A stretch of 64,000 nucleotides of DNA from Lolium rigidum. Its lineage: Eukaryota; Streptophyta; Magnoliopsida; Poales; Poaceae. Each line of letters starts with the position of its first letter. Positions within the stretch are counted from its first letter, which is position 1. Below are positions 10,621 to 20,719 of the stretch, piece by piece. The notes below the pieces were generated by a model. The model had not been told where the DNA came from. It searched no databases and saw only the letters and a program-made list of their open reading frames with translations. The translations under genes were made by a program, and so were the position numbers. The stretch covers positions 98,497,276 through 98,561,275 of the forward strand of contig NC_061508.1 of assembly GCF_022539505.1 (NCBI RefSeq), written 5' to 3'.

Positions 10621-12323
10621 ATGGAGGTAGAAACCCCAGCTCAGACAGAGCGCCGCGAGCAGCAGCAGCTCCCTAGCGGCGCCGGCACCCGTGTCGCTGC
10701 TAAACCGCTCCACCGCAACCCCCGCCTGGTCGTCAGCTTCCTCCTCATGGTCCTCGGCTCGGCGTCCAGCCCGCTCCTTCTCCGCACGTACTACCTCCAC
10801 GGCGGCAACCGCAAATGGCTCTCCAGCCTGCTCCAAAGCGCTGGGTGCCCGCTGCTACTCGCTCCGATCTGCGCCTCCTTCTTCTCTCGCCGCCGGTGCT
10901 CTGCCACCACGCCGCTCTTCCTCATGTCACCCCGGCTCCTGGCCGCGAGCATCGTGGTCGGCCTCATGGCCGGCCTGGACGGCCTCCTCTACGCCTACGG
11001 CATGGCCTACCTCCCCGTGTCCACCTCCTCCATCCTCAGCGCGACGCAGCTTGCCTTCACGTGCGGCTTCGCCCTGCTGCTCGTGCGCCAGCGGTTTACG
11101 CCCTTCTCCGTCAACGCCGTGGTGCTGCTCAGCGTCGGCGCCGTCATGCTGGGGATGAACGCCGGGGGGGACCGCCCCGCGGGGGTGTCCCGGGCGCAGT
11201 ACTCTGCGGGGTTCGCCACGACGCTTGGCGCCGCGGCGCTGTACGGGTTCATGCTGCCCGTCATGGAGCTCAGCCAGGCGCGGCACGCCGCACGCACCGG
11301 CTGCGCCGTCACGTACACACTCGTCATGGAGATGCAGATCGTCATCGGGCTCCTAGCCACGGCCTTCAGCGCCGTCGGTATGCTCGTCAACAAGGACTTC
11401 CAAGTAAGTTTATTAACGCGTACCGCTAGTCTCTCCTTGTCGTTGATCCCTGAAGGAGGCTACGTACCAATTCTCACATAGTGACAATAAAACCCCAGGA
11501 AGAAGACAGCTAGCTAGCTACTCACATGAACGCTAGGTCGCTAGCTACATACCAAATCTCACTGTACTGAAAGGAGAACTTTTCCGAAAGTTAGGACGCT
11601 ACCAAATTCTCACATTGTAGTATAGTACAAATTCTCACGTAGCGACAATAAGATTCCAGGAAATAACAACCACACAAACTATACACGCTGATGGGCATGC
11701 CCAGTTGTATGCGTGGGGGGTGGAAGTATGCTTTATCCGGCAAAAGTATATAACTCATCCACGAATAGTGAAAATGCTAGCTAGCTGTGTACCGCCTTCG
11801 CATATCGAATGACTTTTCTGTATACAAGTTGATACGTAAAGCTAGATGTTCTAGGATTTTCGATGAGGCGTGGGAGAAATTAAAACAAGTGAGAACAAAA
11901 GAGTTAATCTATTGCATTGCGACTCATTGCGTACAAGCTAGAGACATGAGCCAGCCAAGAAATCGTTAACGTGAGAGCAACCAAATGCAGGCAATCCCAG
12001 GGGAAGCCCAGGAATTTGGGTTCGGCAAGGCGGGCTACTACCTGCTGCTGGCCGGTTCAGCCATCGTGTACCAATGCCTTTTCCTTGGTACCATGGGCGC
12101 AGTCTTCTACGGCTCAGCGCTGCTCGCCGGCGTCATCCTGACCGTCCTCATCCCGGTAACCGAGGTGCTTGCTGTCTTGTTCTTCCACGAGCCATTCAAT
12201 GGCATCAAAGGCATCGCCCTCACCCTCTCAGTCTGGGGTTTCGTCTCGTACTTCTATGGCGAGATTCACAACAATGCGCAACAGTCTGACAAATCACCAA
12301 ATACAGAGCAATTAGATCATTAA
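10621..12323 (+). CDS. Purine permease (PUP family), two exons
   Basis: Exons are 10621-11403 and 11991-12323; the 587-base intron has CAA|GTAAGT and ATGCAG|GCA borders and is phase 0. The 371-residue product is the usual PUP length. PUPs are proton-coupled carriers of adenine, cytokinin bases and related compounds at the plasma membrane or tonoplast. Ten hydrophobic segments are visible, at about residues 36-54, 66-88, 104-131, 135-156, 163-180, 197-216, 229-255, 277-298, 302-326 and 334-351. Family signatures include STSSILSATQLAFTCGFA, LVRQRFTPFSVNAVVLL, a FQAIPGEA turn at the splice junction and the C-terminal GFVSYFYGE. The N-terminus is hydrophilic and glutamine-rich. The Met at 10621 is chosen because translation upstream in the same frame has no family character. 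Both exons are open and GC-rich in exon 1, so the gene looks intact. Substrate cannot be read from sequence. Confidence 0.93.
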
Positions 12324-12540
12324 ATGATCATCCCTATTCACATTGTGGTGGTCCTTGAGTTGTCGGGTGTTCTATTGCAACCATGAAAAGTTTCTAGTAT
12401 TGCTATGAAGCTATATGGAGATGAAAATAAACTATCACAAGCTTGGATGTATGCAAATGCATCAAGTCATGTTTCTCTTTGCTTAAAAAAAGCTGAAATA
12501 TATGTATGATTGTATGTATGTACGTACTACGAAGCTAGCT
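12199..12540 (+). repeat. PUP exon 2 tail plus 3' flank, original copy of a duplication
   Basis: From CAATGGCATCAAAGGC in exon 2 through the stop codon, the CATCCCTATTCACATTGTGG 3' flank and a short ATGTATGT run, this segment reappears at 14376-14518 and continues at 28265-28537. Here the tetranucleotide run is only a few units long. Confidence 0.8.
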
Positions 12541-12732
12541 TGTTGCGGCAGCACGCCGCACCCATGGGGTGATATCGATTGTTGTAAGGGACTCATCGCA
12601 TATTAAGCAAGGACTGTTGAGCTTAGATAGGGACTTTTGTCTAGCGATGGCCTATAATGCAGCTACGTACTTCCGTGAGAATTGTGCAGTGACCTGCCAG
12701 CTTGCAACTATTTTATCCTACCTCCATCCTAA

Positions 12733-14369
12733 GGGCATCTCCAGCGAGGAGGCGATGTGTGCGACCGTTTGCGTCCGTGCGGACCGGAAATACATCTGCA
12801 CCCAGCTCCAGCGGGTAGACGCATCGTGTCCGAGGCGTCCGCCGATATGCGGCACGTTTGCATCTCCGCGGAGGCTGCACGGTCGCGCCGAGCGTCCGCT
12901 CGCTTCCCCCACGGGCACACCTAGCAGCGACCCTGTATCAAGGGCATCGCTTCCGCAGCTAGTGCTTCCGCGGTCAGCGCTTCCATGTCTGCGCCGCAGC
13001 CTTCGCTTCAATGGCGCGGCTGTCTGTTCTACGCGCGCACTGGCGGGCGGCGGCTAGGCTTCTGCGCCGCCTTCAATGACATCGTATCCCGCGCGCGGCC
13101 GGGCTTAAAAGTCGACCGGCACAGTTCTTGCCCTCGCCTACACCTCCACTCCCACCTCCACCGCCGCACGCCGCCGCATCACGGGGAAGAAGAAGAACGA
13201 CTTCGAGGCGTCCGGTAGCGGCACCAAGAAGGAGGAGCGGCCGGGCAGGGTGCCGCTTCCCGTCAGCATGGGGAGGCTGATGCACGCGAACTGGACCCCG
13301 TGCGATGCCTGGAGGGACGTGCACATGCCTGGCGGCTGGCGGCTCAGCTACCACCGGGTGCCCGTCCCACCGGTGCCTGCGCGCGAGCCAGAGAGGAGCG
13401 CCGAGATCCGGCGAAGGAGGCGGTACCTGCCGCCGGACCTCCGCGCCGATCCGGCGTACGCCATCGACTCCGATAGTTGGCGCACGTATCTCGTGTCCGA
13501 GACGGATCGGAGGAGGAGGGCGGGGTTCATGGGCGACAGGGACTTTCCCTTCGACTATCCACCGCCGCCTCGTCCTCGAAGACAGCAGGCGTCGACGTGT
13601 GCGCACCTGGTGTCGACGACTGCGCAGTACGACGACGACTTCGACGAATATGATGACGAATACATCGAGGCACTGGCGTACCACAACGAGGAGATCAAGG
13701 ACGACAGCGATGACTACGTCGCGGTCGTCTTCCAGGATTGGCAGCTGGCCATGGTGGAGGGCCGCGAGTTTGAGTTCCTGGACAATATGATGGACGACGA
13801 GATGGCGAAGCTCCGGTACGCCACCGGATTCATGCAGTCGGGCCTGTCGGAGGATGAAGCCCTACGACTAGCGCTCTAGGACTCGGCGGCGCCACAACCG
13901 CCGCCGTACAACCCCTGGGCTCCTCCACCGCCGGCACATCCCTGGGCGCCTCCACCGCCGCCACAGCCACAGCCCTGGGCACCTCCACCACCGCCACAGC
14001 CACAGCCATGGGCGCCTCCACCACCGCCACAACCACAGCCCTGGGCGCCTCCACCTCCAGCACAACCACAGCCCTGGGCGCCTCCACCTGCAGCACCGCC
14101 GACGCGCCCGGCGTACGTTCCTCCGGTTCCCAACTGGCCGTGGACGATACCAGTAGGTGCAGACTTCTATGGTTTATTTTCATGTTTTAAACTATGTAAA
14201 TTATATTTCCATGTTATAAAAAAATGATTCGAACAAAAAATGCGTCGTGCCGCTGGAGCCACCCCCACGCAAACGGACGCGCGGTCGATTTCGACCATTT
14301 CGGCCGACGCAAACGGACGCGCGCGAACATTTTCGGACGCTGAAATGCGTCGCCCCGCTGGAGATGCCC
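12733..14369 (+). mobile_element. PIF/Harbinger-type element, non-autonomous
   Basis: The termini are GGGCATCTCCAGCG on the left and CGCTGGAGATGCCC on the right, a perfect 14-base inverted pair. They are flanked by TAA at 12730-12732 and 14370-14372, the 3-base target duplication of PIF/Harbinger. Both subterminal regions carry GTTTGCGTCCG-like text in opposite orientation. There is no DDE transposase and no Myb-like protein. The cargo is the decayed ORF at 13181-14227. The element landed right beside the breakpoint of the duplicated PUP segment. Confidence 0.88.
13181..14227 (+). pseudogene. Harbinger-borne acidic/proline-rich ORF, decayed
   Basis: Reading from 13181 the frame gives GKKKNDFEASGSGTKKEERP, then MGRLMHANWTPCDAW and GGWRLSYHRVPVPPVP, a YLPPDLRADPAYAIDSD block, and an acidic stretch (YDDDFDEYDDEYIEALAY). 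It ends with FMQSGLSEDEALRLAL. A TAG at 13877-13879 stops the frame, yet the same frame continues as six PWAPPPP-type units with QPQ spacers, then VPPVPNWPWTIP, so the stop is probably a nonsense mutation. The codon at 13181 is ACG before GKKK, where an ATG would be expected; the first in-frame ATG is 13268. I recall similar multi-copy ORFs from cereal genomes but know no function. No catalytic motif is visible. Confidence 0.65.
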
Positions 14370-14375
14370 TAAAGC

Positions 14376-14518
14376 TCAATGGCATCAAAGGCATCGCCCT
14401 CGCCCTCTCAGTCTGGGTTTCGTGTCCTACTTCTATGGTGAGATACACAACAGTGCACAACGCGCTCACAAGCCACCAAATATAGAGCAATTGGATCATT
14501 GAATGATCATCCCTATTC
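14376..14518 (+). pseudogene. Partial second copy of PUP exon 2 end
   Basis: CAATGGCATCAAAGGCATCG up to CATCCCTATTC repeats 12199-12340 with scattered changes. It includes a one-base loss in the TGGGG/TGGG run that shifts the frame before the VSYFYGE end. No upstream exon is present, so it cannot make a transporter. It stops at the LINE insertion, and its continuation is at 28265. Confidence 0.85.
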
Positions 14519-16183
14519 GCTTGTAGTTTTCAAAATTATCTCCAAAGCTTACGCCTCCAAACTGGACCCTATAGCAAACATGATTGTATCCCCGAATCAA
14601 ACAACGTTTATCAAGGGCGGAAACATCCTGGACGGTCCGTTGGCTCTCATGGAAATCATACACGACATCCGGAAGAGAAAGCACAATGGAGTGCTCCTCA
14701 AACTCGACTTCGAGAAGGCTTATGAGCGTGTTAACTGGGATTTCTTGGGGGAAGTCCTTTGCTGCAAGGGTTTTGATGAGGGTTACATCCACGGGATCTT
14801 GCAACTTGTCTCGGGGGGCAAACTGCCATCTCTATCAATGGAGAGGTGGGGCCGTTTTTTCGGAACAAGAGAGGGGTTCGACAGGGAGACCTCCTCTCTC
14901 CACTTCTCTTCAACTTCATCGGCGAAGCACTATCTGGGATCTTATCAGCCGCTGCAGCGGCAGGACACATCCATGGGTTAGTCCCACACCTTCTGCCAGG
15001 GGGAATTACTCACCTTCAGTACGCGGACGACACGCTCATCCTTATCCAGGGATCGTACGAGGATATTGCGAACCTCAAGTTCCTCCTTATGTGCTTTGAA
15101 GATATGTCAGGGCTCAAAATCAACTACCACAAGAGCGAGGTGTTTGTGCTTGGACAACAAAACCGCGAGCGAACCTCCATTGCCAACAAGCTGAACTGCA
15201 AGCTCGGTAGCTTCCCTTTCACCTACCTGGGTTTACCTATATCTGATAGGAAACTGACCCTTGAGCAGTGGCTGTTCTTGGTACGGAAGCTTACGGCTAA
15301 GATAGAACCGTGGTTGGGAAGATTGATGTCCTCAGGGGGACGACTCATTCTTTCTAATGCTTGCTTAGATAACTTGCCAATCTTTGCGATGGTACTGTTC
15401 CTTCTCCATGATGGGATTCATGCGAGGTTCGACTCTCATCGATCCAAGTTCTACTGGGAGTGTGCGGGCCCAAAGAGAAAGTATCATCTGGTTAATTGGC
15501 CAACGGTTTCTCGACCCAAAGAAGTTGGGGCCTGGGACTGCTCAATACAAAGAAAATGAACCTTGCACTCCTTCTGAAATGGGTTTGTAGACTATACCAA
15601 GAGGAAGACACTCTCTGGGCTCGTATTATCCGTGCAAAATATGTGGACGCCTCGGACCTGTTTTCGGGGTCAGACCAAGGGGGATCTCCATTTTGGAAAA
15701 GCCTGCATAAAATCAAGCATCGGTTTAAAGTGGGAGCCAAGCATGAGGTGCGAGACGGAGTTAGAACCAACTTCTGGATGGACTGGTGGATTGGGAGGGG
15801 TCCCCTCATTGACTCCTTCCCTCTGTTGTTTGCCATATGCGACAATCAAGATATTTCGGTCGCAGATGCGTTACACCAACACTCTCTGCATGTTCGTTTT
15901 CGCCGTTCGCTTGACCAAGATGGCATGCGGCAGTGGGGTGAGATGGAAGGGATGATGGCACAAGTGCTCCTCAGAACAGGGCAAGACAAGGTGTCTTGGC
16001 ACCTGGAACAAGCTGGAACTTACTCTGTCAAATCTATGTATGCCAAACTCTCTCATATGTGGGAAGCCAAAGTCCCGCTAAAAATCAAGATTTTCTCTTG
16101 GCAGCTAGCTCTTGATAAGTTGCCGTCGGGGCAACAGATCCTGACCAGACATGGGCCTTTCAATGGCCCTTTGTGGTGCCCCG
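14519..16183 (+). pseudogene. LINE ORF2 remnant: reverse transcriptase and zf-RVT region
   Basis: Reverse transcriptase motifs appear in order: VFKIISKAYASKLDPI, LLKLDFEKAYERVNWDF, RQGDLLSPLLFNF, and the YADD active site at 15020-15031 (HLQYADDTLIL). Then come GLKINYHKSEV and the FTYLGLPI thumb. The distal part has the FWMDWWIG motif and the start of the zinc-binding zf-RVT region (YSVKSMYAKL...KIKIFSWQLALDKLPSG). The frame changes near 14850-14870 and again near 15500-15560, so the protein cannot be made. The zf-RVT region breaks at the Gypsy insertion and resumes at 27680. Confidence 0.9.
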
Positions 16184-17583
16184 TGATACGTCCAAAACGT
16201 ATCTACTTTCCCGAACACTTTTGCTATTGTTTTGCCTCTAATTTGTGTATTTTGGATGCAACTAACACGGACTAACGCTGTTTTCAGCGAACCGATTCGG
16301 TGTCTCGTTTTTGTGCGAAATCCAACTTTCGGGAAAAACCTCGGGATTTTGACGAAAGGGCCTATTTTCCCGGAATGCGACGGAGCCAGAAGGACAATTG
16401 AAGTGGAGGCCCGAGGGCCCCACACCATATGGCGGCGCGGCCCAGGGGGGCCCGCGCGGCCATGTGGTGTGGCCCCCTCGGCCGGCCTCCGACGCCCTCC
16501 TTTGGACTACTTATTCGCCTCGACCTAAAAACGCACGGAGAGAAGTCGAAGTCGCCAGAAACCCTCCAGAACGCCGCCACATCGCGAAACTCCGTCGCGG
16601 GAGCCAGAAGTCTCCGTTCCGGCACTCCGCCGGGACGGGGAATTGGAGGAGATCATCACCGCCATCACCGCCAACGCCTCTCCATCAACCAGCAATGTTT
16701 CCCCCATCCATGTGTGAGTAATTCCCCCGCTGTAGGCCGAAGGGGATGGTAGGGATTGGATGAGATTGGTCATGTAATAGCATAAGATTGTTAGGGCATA
16801 GTGCCTAGTGTCCAGTAGATGGTACTTTTATGATATTGTTGCAACTTGTTATGCTTAATGCTTGTCACTAGGGCCCGAGTGCCATGATCTCAGATCTGAA
16901 CATGTTATTGATTCATGAAGATATTCGTTGTTTATGATCTTACCTGCAAGTTGTATACACATGTCGCTGTCCGGAACCAATGGCCCCGAAGTGACAGAAA
17001 TCGAGACAACCGGAGGGGATGGTAGTGATGTGAGGATCACATGTGTTCACGGAGTGTTAATGCTTTGCTCCGGTACTCTATTAAAAGGAGTACCTTAATA
17101 TCCAGTAGTTTCCCTTGAGGCCCGGCTGCCACCGGCTGGTAGGACAAAAGATGTTGTGCAAGTTTCTCATTGCGAGCATGTACGACTATAATTGGAACAC
17201 ATGCCTATTGATTGATTAGTACTTGGACACCGTTTTATTATTATCCGCAAATGCCCTGCTATGATTGTTACATGAGTTTCTCTCATCCATGCAACGCCCG
17301 TCATCCGTCCCCGTGCCTACGGTATTTTAATCCTGCTGTTTACAATAATCACTACTCGCTGTCTTTGTTACTCTGCTGCTCGTTATTTCGCTATCGCTAC
17401 TACTATAAAACCGTTACTACTCGATAAACTCTTGCGAGCAAGTCCGTTTCCAGTGCAGCTGAATTGACAACTCCGCTCGTTAAGGCTTTCAAGTGTTCTT
17501 TGTCTCCCCTTGTCTCGAATCAATAAATTGGGTTTTACTTCCCTCGAAGACTCGTTGCGATCCCCTCTACTTGTGGGTCATCA
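16184..17583 (+). repeat. 5' LTR of Gypsy B
   Basis: The 1400-base LTR opens TGATACGTCCAAAACGTATC and ends GGGTCATCA. It closely matches 26272-27674, with a visible cluster of differences near 16290-16310 and a few single-base changes. Confidence 0.93.
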
Positions 17584-17594
17584 AGACTATTTTC

Positions 17595-17612
17595 TGGCGC
17601 CGTTGCCGGGGA
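17595..17612 (+). promoter_or_regulatory. Primer-binding site of Gypsy B (tRNA-Asp type)
   Basis: TGGCGCCGTTGCCGGGGA lies 11 bases after the 5' LTR. It is the same sequence as in Gypsy A. Confidence 0.88.
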
Positions 17613-17670
17613 GCATAGCTTTATTTGGAAGTTCACTTGGATTGATATTGTTCGCTGCAAATTCTCCATC

Positions 17671-18555
17671 ATGGGTAAAACTCGCGATACTAAGGTCGCC
17701 ATATTACCATCCACTACAAGAAAAGGTACAACTCGAGTATCTCTCGTTGCTCTTGATTCACCATCCGTGATTGATAAACTTGTTTCACCGCCACATGCTT
17801 CAAATGCTGGTACTTCTGCTGAATCTGAAAACTCTCATAATATTGATAATATTTCTGCTGTGCTTGATGATAGTGGTTCATTGGGAACTTTTCTAGATGC
17901 TAAAATTGCTAGGTCTAGACAAATAGAAAATACTGAAACTCCTGATGCTACTACACCTGTTAATTCACCTGAGCTTGAATACTCTAGTGATGATCTTGAT
18001 GAAGATTATGTGGAACTTGATGATGATTTTATTGAAAAATGTAATGCTACTACTGATGCAAGAAAAATTAAAAAGTTGCTTGCAGAACATACTGTTAGAT
18101 ATAAACTGTCTCCTGATCCTAAATTTGCCACATCTCCTATAAACATTAGGGATAAAGATTATGATTTTTCTCTTGATCTATCTCATATAGCTATTGTTGA
18201 GAAAACACCTTTTTGTGGTACTGAAAAAGAAAGTTCTGTTGAACACATGACTGAGTTATCTACTTTGAGTAGCTTGTTTTCTGATGATGTTAAGAAGCGT
18301 ACTTACTTTGTTGCTAAAATCTTTCCATTCTCATTAAAGGATGACGCTAAAACCCGGTATAATAGTTTGCCACCTAGCTCTATTAAAAGTCCAAAAGAAT
18401 TGTTTGTCGTTTTCTTTCGGAAATACTTTCTCGCTAGTGCTCAACATGCTGCTTTGCGGAGAGTTTATAATTTTGATCAAGGAGATGAAGAGAAATTGCT
18501 CGAGGCTTGGGCGAGATTTTGCTCTCTTATTAGAGCTCGCCCGACCATGATTTAG
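17671..18555 (+). CDS. Gypsy B gag, N-terminal part
   Basis: The 294-residue frame starts MGKTRDTKVAILPSTTRKG. An acidic stretch follows (SSDDLDEDYVELDDDFIEK), then a Retrotrans_gag-like region: FVAKIFPFSLKDDAKTRYNS, LFVVFFRKYF and LEAWARFCSLIRARP. The frame ends two codons after ARP, but the next frame carries DHDLEKHDLLDIFYSGL, the expected continuation. This fits loss of one base around 18540. A further one or two single-base changes follow before 18670, so gag and protease are no longer in one frame. It lies 58 bases after the primer-binding site. Confidence 0.85.
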   Translation: MGKTRDTKVAILPSTTRKGTTRVSLVALDSPSVIDKLVSPPHASNAGTSAESENSHNIDNISAVLDDSGSLGTFLDAKIARSRQIENTETPDATTPVNSPELEYSSDDLDEDYVELDDDFIEKCNATTDARKIKKLLAEHTVRYKLSPDPKFATSPINIRDKDYDFSLDLSHIAIVEKTPFCGTEKESSVEHMTELSTLSSLFSDDVKKRTYFVAKIFPFSLKDDAKTRYNSLPPSSIKSPKELFVVFFRKYFLASAQHAALRRVYNFDQGDEEKLLEAWARFCSLIRARPTMI

Positions 18556-18622
18556 AAAAGCATGATTTACTTGATATATTTTATAGTGGACTAACCATTG
18601 AGTCTAGGGCATACCTGGATAG

Positions 18623-20323
18623 TTGTGCTTGGTTGTGTTTTTCGGAAAAGAACTCCGGACGAAGTCTGAAGAATTATTGGCTAAAATAGGCCGGAATTAT
18701 GATGATTGGACTACGCCCGAACCAACTCCAACGCCGATAGTGAAGAAGAGGGGTTTAATTAAATTGAATGATGAAGATATGAGGGAAGCCAAGAAGTCTC
18801 TCAAGGAGAAAGGTATTAAATCCGAAGACGTGAAGAATCTACCTCCCATAGAAGATATATGTGAGATAATTCCCCCTTCATCCATGATTGAGGTAAATTC
18901 CCTTCGACGCTTTACTAGGGAAGATATTCCGTATTCAAAACCTCTCGCGCAATGCTTAGATGAGTTTGATAATTATATTGTTAAGCAAGAAAATTTTAAT
19001 ATGAGAGTAGAGAATCATCTAATGGAAAATTCTCAAGCTATTAGTGAAATGCATGATATTGTGGAGAGAACCTCCAATGATGTTAAGATGCTTGTTAAAC
19101 ATTTTCATATGGTTCAAACTCAAATTGATCAACTCACTAAAGTGCAAAATGACTTGTTAGGAAATAATGCTAAAGAAAAACATGCTTATGAAGTAACAAC
19201 TAGAGGTGGTGTCTCTACCCAGGATCCTCTATATCCTGAAGGGCATCCCAAAAGAATTGAACAAGATTCTCAACAAACTAAAACCAGTGCTCCATCTAAG
19301 AAAAAGAAGAAGAAATATAAAAATGTTGTAAAATCCTCTGAACCTGCTAATGATCCTAATAGTATTTCTATTTCTGATGCTGAAACTGAAAGTGGTAATG
19401 AACATGATAAAGATAATGATAAGAATGATATTCCTGATAAAGAAGAGGTTGAAAAAGAACCTGAAAAGCATGCTAAAAATAAAAAGTATACTAAAGAAGA
19501 TTTTATTGCTGAGAAACATGGTAATGAAAGAGAACCTTGGGTGCAAAAGCCAATGCCTTTTCCTGCTAAGAAACTAAAATCAAAGGAAGAAGAACACTAT
19601 AATAAATTCTGTGATTGGATGAAACCTTTATTCTTGCAAATCCCTTTGACCGATGCTATTAAATTGCCTCCTTATTCAAAGTATATGAAAGATATTGTTA
19701 CTAACAAAAGGAAAATCCCCAATGAGGAAATTTCCACTATGCTTGCTAATTACACTTTTAATGGCAAAGTTCCAAAGAAGTTGGGCGACCCAGGTATACC
19801 TACTATTCCTTGTTCTATTAAGAATAATTATGTTAAAACTGCTCTATGTGACTTGGGCGCCGGTGTTAGTGTTATGCCTTTTTCTCTTTATAAGAGACTT
19901 TACTTAGATAAGTTGATACCTACTGATATATCTTTGCAAATGGCTGATAAATCTACTGCTATTCCTGTTGGTATATGTGAGGATGTTCCTGTTCAAGTTA
20001 CTAATAACCGCTTGATATTAACCGATTTTGTTGTGTTGGAAATGCTCGAAGATGATAATATGTCTATTATTCTTGGGAGACCTTTTCTTAACAACGCAGG
20101 GGCTGTTATTGATTGCAATAAAGGAAAGGTTACTTTCAATGTTGATGATAAGGAACACACCGTCTATTTCCCCAAGAGGATTGAAAAAGCGTGCGGAGTT
20201 AATACAATTTCTCATGTGAGAACTATCAAAGTGGGAACCATCGATTGTCCTATATATGAGCCTAAAGAAGAATATCAAACTCTTGTGATTGGATCCATAT
20301 CAATACAATTCAAGGTAACATGA
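18623..20323 (+). CDS. Gypsy B gag C-terminus and aspartic protease
   Basis: This is the second half of the broken polyprotein (566 residues as an open frame; the Met at 18623 is not a natural start). It has a linker rich in lysine and glutamate with a KKKKKKYKN run near residues 230-240. The retropepsin-like fold has its catalytic triad at CDLGAGVSVMPF (aspartate about residue 410, 19850-19852) and the second conserved block MSIILGRPFLNNAGAVID. No zinc knuckle of CCHC type is apparent. The frame stops after the protease, without the reverse transcriptase that normally follows. Protease would process Gag in virus-like particles. Confidence 0.85.
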   Translation: MCLVVFFGKELRTKSEELLAKIGRNYDDWTTPEPTPTPIVKKRGLIKLNDEDMREAKKSLKEKGIKSEDVKNLPPIEDICEIIPPSSMIEVNSLRRFTREDIPYSKPLAQCLDEFDNYIVKQENFNMRVENHLMENSQAISEMHDIVERTSNDVKMLVKHFHMVQTQIDQLTKVQNDLLGNNAKEKHAYEVTTRGGVSTQDPLYPEGHPKRIEQDSQQTKTSAPSKKKKKKYKNVVKSSEPANDPNSISISDAETESGNEHDKDNDKNDIPDKEEVEKEPEKHAKNKKYTKEDFIAEKHGNEREPWVQKPMPFPAKKLKSKEEEHYNKFCDWMKPLFLQIPLTDAIKLPPYSKYMKDIVTNKRKIPNEEISTMLANYTFNGKVPKKLGDPGIPTIPCSIKNNYVKTALCDLGAGVSVMPFSLYKRLYLDKLIPTDISLQMADKSTAIPVGICEDVPVQVTNNRLILTDFVVLEMLEDDNMSIILGRPFLNNAGAVIDCNKGKVTFNVDDKEHTVYFPKRIEKACGVNTISHVRTIKVGTIDCPIYEPKEEYQTLVIGSISIQFKVT

Positions 20324-20719
20324 TTGATTTGAGGTTTATTTCTTCATATGCTATGTAAAATTTATTTGGTGGCAAGACTTGATCAACCTTGTTAACAAAT
20401 ACCTTTTATATGCATAGAGGAGGTAAACAACATCTCTTTCTTCCTCCACTTGCTCTAGTTGCTGTAGCACCTTTATTTTTCAAAGTTTCTTAGTTGATTT
20501 GAGATTTAAAAAAATTTCCTGGCCAGTAATAATAAACTTAATACCCAGAAATGTGCATTTTTCAAAGTTTTCAAAAATTCGCGAAAATTACACCGTTGGT
20601 CCTATTTTTCGACGAGGCACCTAGGAGCACCAGAGGATGACCTGTGGGGCACCACAGGGTGCCACACCACAGGCCGGCGCGGCCAGCAAGGGGGGCGCGC
20701 CACCCTGTGGTGTGGGCCC
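20324..20719 (+). other. Gypsy B spacer before nested solo LTR
   Basis: There is no long ORF. 20640-20719 is GC-rich with inverted GGGGCACCACAGGGTGCC-like and CACACCACAGGCCGGCGC text. It joins the sequence at 22413 once the solo LTR and one GGCCC copy are removed. It is probably the upstream region of the extra ORF. Confidence 0.5.

Noticed and set aside
10531..11429. Long frames overlapping PUP exon 1 in other frames and on the minus strand
   Set aside because: Shadow frames caused by high GC. Only the PUP frame has family motifs and membrane segments.
12569..13057. 162-codon frame across the left Harbinger terminus
   Set aside because: It starts in flanking DNA and crosses the TAA/GGGCATCT border, with no recognisable domain.
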